From contig JAUXAE010000042.1 of the NCBI GenBank assembly GCA_030620035.1, forward strand, positions 1 to 8,699: 8,699 nt of DNA. The letters run 5' to 3'. Of this stretch, positions 6,137-8,699 are shown one piece after another. Within the stretch, counting starts at the first letter, position 1; every line of letters starts with the position of its first letter. Position numbers and translations under genes: made by a program. The stretch is from Dehalococcoidales bacterium. Lineage in GTDB: Bacteria; Chloroflexota; Dehalococcoidia; Dehalococcoidales; JAUXAE01. The notes under the pieces were generated by a model. That model saw only the letters and a list, made by a program, of their open reading frames with translations. It did no database searches and was not told where the DNA came from.

Positions 6137-6861
6137 TGGTAACGCTGACCATTGATGGCCAAAGGATTCAGGCAGAAGAGGGGACGACACTACTGGAGGC
6201 CGCCCGTGACCATAACATCTACATCCCAACCCTGTGCGTTAATGAGGCCGTCTCCCCCTATGGTGCCTGCCGCCTCTGCCTGGTTGAGGTAACCAAGAAA
6301 GAGAGACAAAGGCTGGTGGCCTCCTGTCTCTATTTCGTGGAAGAAGGGCTTATCGTCAGGACAGACTCCGAGCGGATTGCCCTTATCCGCGGCATGATAA
6401 TAGAGCTGCTACTGGCCCGTTGTCCCAAGGCCGGGGAGGTGCAGGAACTAGCTAAAAGACTGGGTGTTAGAGAGTCGAGATTTAGGGTTGAGGATGAGAA
6501 CAACCTTTGCGTTCTCTGCGCCCTGTGCACCCGGGTATGTCAGGAGGTAGTCGGCCAGAGCGCCATCAGCCTGGTCAACCCGGGTACCGACCGGGAGGTA
6601 GCCATTCCCTTTTATGATAACTCGGATGCCTGCATCGCCTGTGGTTCCTGTGCCTATATCTGTCCCACTGAGGCCATCAAATTGGAGGATGTCGGCGATA
6701 CCCGGATAATAACCATGCCCAATTGCCGCCTGGAGTTCAAACTAAAGCAGTGCCCCAAATGCGGTACCTATTGGGCCCCGGAAAAGCAGCTGGAATACAT
6801 GATTAAAAAGGCCAACATATCCCCGAAAGTATTTGACCTCTGTCCCGATTGCCGAGAGTAA
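6136..6861 (+). CDS. HoxU/NuoG-N-terminus-like Fe-S protein, lacking the His-Cys cluster, with a C-terminal CxxC-CxxC tail
   Basis: Electron-wiring Fe-S subunit of 241 residues, similar in size to HoxU and to the N-terminal part of NuoG or the [FeFe] hydrogenase subunit HndD, but without any H-cluster or molybdopterin domain. A plant-type [2Fe-2S] domain occupies 1-80 (C34, C45, C48, C64). Then comes the position where relatives carry the histidine/cysteine-ligated [4Fe-4S] motif; here it reads ELLLARCPKAGEVQELA (90-106) with one cysteine and no histidine, so that cluster should be absent. Two [4Fe-4S] motifs follow, C125/128/131/135 and C166/169/172/176. The tail has C206-x2-C209 and C236-x2-C239, a zinc-ribbon or rubredoxin-like pair. 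The ATG overlaps the nuoF stop (TAATG). It is the last gene of the operon; no terminator is evident after it. Confidence 0.88.
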   Translation: MVTLTIDGQRIQAEEGTTLLEAARDHNIYIPTLCVNEAVSPYGACRLCLVEVTKKERQRLVASCLYFVEEGLIVRTDSERIALIRGMIIELLLARCPKAGEVQELAKRLGVRESRFRVEDENNLCVLCALCTRVCQEVVGQSAISLVNPGTDREVAIPFYDNSDACIACGSCAYICPTEAIKLEDVGDTRIITMPNCRLEFKLKQCPKCGTYWAPEKQLEYMIKKANISPKVFDLCPDCRE

Positions 6862-6877
6862 AACCGGCATCATTAGC

Positions 6878-6906
6878 TTGACCGCTAGCCGTGGTATTGC
6901 TATACT
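6878..6906 (+). promoter_or_regulatory. Near-consensus sigma-70 type promoter of tRNA-Pro
   Basis: TTGACC (6878-6883) and TATACT (6901-6906) are separated by exactly 17 bases. Each matches the consensus in five of six positions. The predicted transcription start, about seven bases after the -10, falls at or just before base 6914, the first base of tRNA-Pro, so little or no 5' leader is expected. Confidence 0.75.
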
Positions 6907-6913
6907 GCGGCCG

Positions 6914-6990
6914 CGGGGTGTAGCGCAGATGGCTAGCGCGCAGCGTTTGGGACGCTGAGGTCGGAGGTTCAAGTCCTCTCACCCCGACCA
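6914..6990 (+). tRNA. tRNA-Pro (anticodon TGG)
   Basis: Acceptor stem CGGGGTG (6914-6920) pairs with CACCCCG (6980-6986). The discriminator is A6987 and CCA is encoded at 6988-6990. Anticodon stem CAGCG/CGCTG (6941-6945/6953-6957) holds loop TTTGGGA, giving anticodon TGG at 6948-6950, which reads CCA and related proline codons. The T arm has loop TTCAAGT with stem GGAGG/CCTCT, including one G-T pair. It is a solitary gene between the por operon and a small hypothetical gene, driven by its own promoter. Confidence 0.95.
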
Positions 6991-7048
6991 TCTCACCTTC
7001 AGTTTCCCCGATAATTGCTACAAGAGTGTTTTATAGGCATGCTGTGTG

Positions 7049-7076
7049 TTGTCTTTGGTTGATAGAATAATATAGT
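7049..7076 (+). promoter_or_regulatory. Candidate promoter of the duplicated-domain small protein
   Basis: TTGTCT (7049-7054) and TATAGT (7071-7076) are separated by 16 bases, matching the consensus in four and five of six positions. The expected start, near 7083, would leave a short leader containing the ribosome-binding site AAGGGG before GTG 7102. Confidence 0.45.
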
Positions 7077-7101
7077 CATACTCACCAGAAAGGGGTTACA
7101 A

Positions 7102-7401
7102 GTGGCATCAGGAGAGCTAAGTCTTAATGTTAATGGGGAAGGCATCCCGCTTGACTACTTTGTCCAGGGATTTATCGACCGGGTTATCACTGGGATACTC
7201 GAGACGCTAAGGGGAACCGGCCCGATAAAAAATCTAAGCCTGGCCATAAATGGCGAGGAGGTCAGGGTCAATCTGAATGGTGAGCCGGTGGCCATTAATT
7301 GCTTCGTCAACAAGATTATCAGAAAAACCGTTATCGGCATGGTCTCCTCGCTAAAGGGAGTCGGTCAGATAGACAAGCTAGAAATCCATATTGCGAAGTA
7401 G
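7102..7401 (+). CDS. Small protein of unknown function built from two copies of one ~44-residue unit
   Basis: A 99-residue, probably cytoplasmic protein with no signal peptide or clear membrane segment. It starts at GTG seven bases after AAGGGG. I do not recognise a named family. The sequence is an internal tandem duplication with a 48-residue period: residues 6-49 align without gaps to 54-97 with 14 identities. These include N9/N57, NGE 11-13/59-61, FV 20-21/68-69, G31/G79, L36/L84, G38/G86, G40/G88, I42/I90 and L45/L93. Each unit reads as beta hairpin (alternating hydrophobic residues around NGE), amphipathic helix (FVxxxI...G...L), glycine turn (LxGxGxI) and a final beta strand. That is a plausible two-lobed alpha/beta fold, perhaps a fused homodimer. 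It has one cysteine (C67) and no visible catalytic motif. It stands alone between two tRNA genes. Confidence 0.8.
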   Translation: MASGELSLNVNGEGIPLDYFVQGFIDRVITGILETLRGTGPIKNLSLAINGEEVRVNLNGEPVAINCFVNKIIRKTVIGMVSSLKGVGQIDKLEIHIAK

Positions 7402-7565
7402 CCAACAGCTTTCTTGCCTATGATGCCTTAAGATGACTACCAATTACAGGGACAACCTTGACTCATTAATTGACAAGCTGTAACCTTGGTGCTAGTAGTA
7501 TACTATTGTTTAAAGTAGAATTAGGCCCCATACTAAAGGGACAGGGAGCTAGTTAACATAAAATA
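7402..7565 (+). other. Intergenic stretch before tRNA-Gly, no protein gene
   Basis: AT-rich spacer without a supportable reading frame. It holds a perfect -35-like TTGACA at 7470-7475 and -10-like hexamers TAGTAT (7496-7501), TATACT (7499-7504) and CATACT (7529-7534). The spacings from TTGACA (20, 23 and 53 bases) are not standard. TTGTTT (7506-7511) with CATACT has 17-base spacing but poor matches. A promoter for tRNA-Gly probably lies here, but I cannot fix which pair. Confidence 0.4.
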
Positions 7566-7641
7566 GCGGGAGTAACTCAGCTGGTAGAGTCCCTGCCTTC
7601 CAAGCAGGTTGTCGCGGGTTCGAGTCCCGTCTCCCGCTCCA
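7566..7641 (+). tRNA. tRNA-Gly (anticodon TCC)
   Basis: Acceptor stem GCGGGAG (7566-7572) pairs perfectly with CTCCCGC (7631-7637). The discriminator is T7638 and CCA is encoded at 7639-7641. The D arm is ACTC/GAGT. Anticodon stem CCTGC/GCAGG (7592-7596/7604-7608) carries loop CTTCCAA, giving anticodon TCC at 7599-7601, which reads GGA and GGG. The T loop is TTCGAGT on a GCGGG/CCCGT stem. Confidence 0.95.
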
Positions 7642-7655
7642 GTGATGGGTAAGAA

Positions 7656-7680
7656 GCTGGCCGGTACCTTTGCCGGCAGC
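7656..7680 (+). other. Hairpin downstream of tRNA-Gly
   Basis: GCTG-G-CCGG (7656-7664) can pair with CCGG-CAGC (7673-7680) as an eight-pair stem with one bulged G and an eight-base loop. No T tract follows, so it is not a canonical intrinsic terminator. It could be a processing or pausing structure, or chance. The rest of 7642-7786 shows no gene. Confidence 0.4.
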
Positions 7681-7786
7681 CATCTACAAAGGCACCAGAG
7701 CTAGCAGAACTTGATTTCACTACCAAAAAGATGTTAAGCTAATTATGATTGGTCATTAATGAATAGGCTAATTTGGAGGAAAGAGG

Positions 7787-8173
7787 ATGCCTATATATGA
7801 GTATGTTTGCCCTGAGTGTAAGAATAGATTTGAGTTGATGCGTCCCCGAAGCGAAGCTAATCTGGCGGCCTTGTGCCCCCAGTGTAAGAGTAATTCCCAG
7901 CGGGTAATCTCTGTCTTCTCCCATTATAGTGCCTCTGCCCCCGATTCTCCCTTAAAGAAAATGGATGAGAGGAAGGGAAAGATGTGGCAGTCCCAGCGCA
8001 AGATGGAGGACGACAAGATCAAGAATCCAGACCCGTTAAAAAAGTGGCGTGAAGAAAGACAGAAGACACTGGGTGTCGGTCCTGAGAAGTGGACTGAATG
8101 GGCTAAAGAGGAGAAGGCCAAAGAGCAAAAGAAGAAGGACTACGGGGAAGGTTGGCTGGGTAGGGAGGCGTGA
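7787..8173 (+). CDS. FmdB-family zinc-ribbon protein
   Basis: 128-residue protein whose N-terminus matches the FmdB putative regulatory protein family: MPIYEYVC start, C8-x2-C11, then C30-x2-C33, a zinc ribbon of about 40 residues. The name comes from a gene near formylmethanofuran dehydrogenase in methylotrophs; the molecular role is not established, and transcriptional regulation is only presumed. Residues 45-128 are unusually long and charged, rich in Lys, Glu and Arg (KKWREERQKT, EEKAKEQKKKDYGEGW), likely a helical or disordered tail. ATG 7787 is seven bases after GGAGG (7775-7779). The stop lies 21 bases before the CAT tRNA with no terminator between, so both probably share a transcript that ends at the terminator at 8289. 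Confidence 0.85.
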   Translation: MPIYEYVCPECKNRFELMRPRSEANLAALCPQCKSNSQRVISVFSHYSASAPDSPLKKMDERKGKMWQSQRKMEDDKIKNPDPLKKWREERQKTLGVGPEKWTEWAKEEKAKEQKKKDYGEGWLGREA

Positions 8174-8194
8174 TGGCCTGTCGTCTGCCATAGC

Positions 8195-8269
8195 GGGCTC
8201 GTAGCTCAGCGGCAGAGCGGTCGGCTCATAACCGATTGGTCGTAGGTTCGAATCCTACCGAGCCCACCA
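8195..8269 (+). tRNA. tRNA with CAT anticodon (elongator Met, possibly Ile2)
   Basis: Acceptor stem GGGCTCG (8195-8201) pairs with CGAGCCC (8259-8265). The discriminator is A8266 and CCA is encoded at 8267-8269. Anticodon stem GTCGG/CCGAT (8220-8224/8232-8236) carries loop CTCATAA, giving anticodon CAT at 8227-8229. It is not the initiator: the first acceptor pair is G-C and the anticodon stem lacks three consecutive G-C pairs next to the loop in initiator form. CAT tRNAs can also be isoleucine tRNAs whose C34 is modified to lysidine by TilS. Sequence alone does not settle this; methionine is slightly preferred. Confidence 0.93.
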
Positions 8270-8288
8270 GCCGAAAATATTTGTTGAG

Positions 8289-8320
8289 AGCAGAACTAGC
8301 CTTGGTTTAGTTCTGCTTTT
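8289..8320 (+). terminator. Rho-independent terminator after the fmdB-like gene and CAT tRNA
   Basis: AGCAGAACTA (8289-8298) pairs perfectly with TAGTTCTGCT (8308-8317), a ten-pair stem with a nine-base loop. It is followed by TTTTGTTTTG. It separates the fmdB-tRNA unit from hflX. Confidence 0.88.
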
Positions 8321-8330
8321 TGTTTTGTTA

Positions 8331-8336
8331 TATAAT
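8331..8336 (+). promoter_or_regulatory. Candidate -10 box (TATAAT) upstream of hflX
   Basis: A perfect TATAAT lies just after the terminator T tract, about 37 bases before the hflX ribosome-binding site. No good -35 exists at standard spacing (TTAGTT or TAGTTC, which lie in the terminator stem). A TTGACA at 8358-8363 is too close to the gene to serve as its -35. Confidence 0.4.
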
Positions 8337-8372
8337 AAAAAGGGTAGAGATAATTAGTTGACATAATATTTT

Positions 8373-8378
8373 AGGAGG
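8373..8378 (+). promoter_or_regulatory. Ribosome-binding site AGGAGG that points to an ATT start for hflX
   Basis: A perfect AGGAGG is followed by five bases (GCGTC) and ATT at 8384. The frame is closed upstream by TAG at 8372-8374. The first ordinary in-frame start candidate is GTG at 8435, inside the first conserved strand of HflX and without its own ribosome-binding site. Confidence 0.65.
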
Positions 8379-8383
8379 GCGTC

Positions 8384-8699
8384 ATTCCCAGGAATACGAT
8401 TCTTACCCGAACATCACCAGAGAAGGCTTTCCTGGTGACAGTAGCCGCCAAGGGGAGTACTGATAGATGGACAGCCGAGGATTCTCTTTACGAGCTAGCC
8501 CAGCTGGCCAGAACGGCCCGGGCTAGGGTGGTGGGCAAACTCATCCAGCGGCTGCCGGCGCCGTCTAAAGCCCATTATATTGGCAAGGGCAAATTAGACG
8601 AGCTGATAGCCCTGAAGGAAAGCGCTGATTATAATGTGATCATCTTCGATGATGAGCTGACGCCGCTACAGCAGCGCAACCTTGAGGAGGCCCTCAAGG
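8384..8699 (+). CDS. hflX: GTPase HflX, N-terminal part (3' end beyond window)
   Basis: Start of HflX, a ribosome-associated translational GTPase that binds the 50S subunit and splits stalled ribosomes. About 105 codons are visible, all within the N-terminal HflX domain; the G domain with its P loop lies beyond the window. From the proposed ATT start, EKAFLVTVA (13-21) forms the first strand. LYELAQLARTARARVVGK follows, then the signature AHYIGKGKLDEL (63-74, nucleotide-facing YIGKGK), then NVIIFDDELTPLQQRNLEEAL, matching the family's FD-x-LSP-QQ-NLE block. Family identity is firm. The start is inferred: no ATG, GTG or TTG occurs in frame before 8435, and starting there would cut the first strand. 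It lies downstream of a terminator and probably has its own promoter. Confidence 0.9.
   Translation, partial: MPRNTILTRTSPEKAFLVTVAAKGSTDRWTAEDSLYELAQLARTARARVVGKLIQRLPAPSKAHYIGKGKLDELIALKESADYNVIIFDDELTPLQQRNLEEALK

Noticed and set aside
3777..6861. Part of respiratory complex I (nuoEFG of a nuo operon)
   Set aside because: No membrane subunits, no full-length NuoG molybdopterin-fold domain, and NuoF has HydB/HndC-type extensions. The genes are flanked by porB and a tRNA.
6136..6861. [FeFe] hydrogenase catalytic subunit (HndD/HydA)
   Set aside because: The protein ends after the two [4Fe-4S] motifs and a CxxC tail; the H-cluster domain is absent.
7470..7504. TTGACA with TAGTAT/TATACT as the tRNA-Gly promoter
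   Set aside because: Spacings of 20 and 23 bases are outside the normal range. It is kept only as a note in the intergenic entry.
8358..8363. Perfect TTGACA just before hflX as a -35 box
   Set aside because: A -10 at 17-base spacing would fall on GTCATT, across the proposed start codon, so it cannot drive the gene from this position.

Overview
The window comes from an anaerobic bacterium with strictly anaerobic, ferredoxin-based metabolism. A compact seven-gene plus-strand operon encodes a four-subunit 2-oxoacid:ferredoxin oxidoreductase (most likely pyruvate, PorCDAB) followed by a three-subunit NADH-dehydrogenase-like iron-sulfur/flavin module (NuoE-, NuoF- and HoxU/NuoG-N-terminus-like). 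Gene style (archaeal/Thermotoga-type split POR, FmdB and HflX neighbours, solitary scattered tRNA genes) would fit an uncultured Chloroflexota of the Dehalococcoidia type. That placement is a weak inference from recall, not a measured result.

Layout, all on the + strand. 1-668: 3' half of a CPA2-type cation:proton antiporter, cut by the window edge. 697-702: a good -10 box. 722-794: tRNA-Arg(CCG). 819-6861: porC-porD-porA-porB-nuoE-nuoF-nuoG/hoxU-like, with junctions that overlap or touch, so probably translationally coupled. 6878-6990: tRNA-Pro(TGG) directly behind a near-consensus promoter. 7102-7401: a 99-residue protein made of two copies of one ~44-residue unit. 7566-7641: tRNA-Gly(TCC). 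7787-8173: FmdB-family zinc-ribbon protein. 8195-8269: tRNA with CAT anticodon. 8289-8320: strong intrinsic terminator. 8384-end: 5' part of hflX.

How it may work: PorCDAB cleaves a 2-oxoacid to acyl-CoA and CO2, or runs in reverse, with low-potential electrons leaving through the PorD clusters. The next three genes carry everything needed to move electrons between Fe-S carriers and NAD(H): a [2Fe-2S] NuoE-like protein, an FMN/NAD-site NuoF with extra N-terminal [2Fe-2S] and C-terminal 2x[4Fe-4S] domains as in bifurcating-hydrogenase subunits HydB/HndC, and a HoxU-like Fe-S wire. No hydrogenase or formate dehydrogenase catalytic subunit is present. The most interesting reading is therefore that the POR itself is the partner of a NADH-linked, possibly electron-bifurcating, module.

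Two genes (porC and hflX) appear to start at non-canonical codons, ATA and ATT, each behind a perfect AGGAGG. Standard start rules would truncate both. Two tRNA genes (Arg and CAT) sit so close to a protein gene, with no terminator between, that mixed tRNA-mRNA transcripts are likely. No mobile element, CRISPR array or minus-strand gene is supported.
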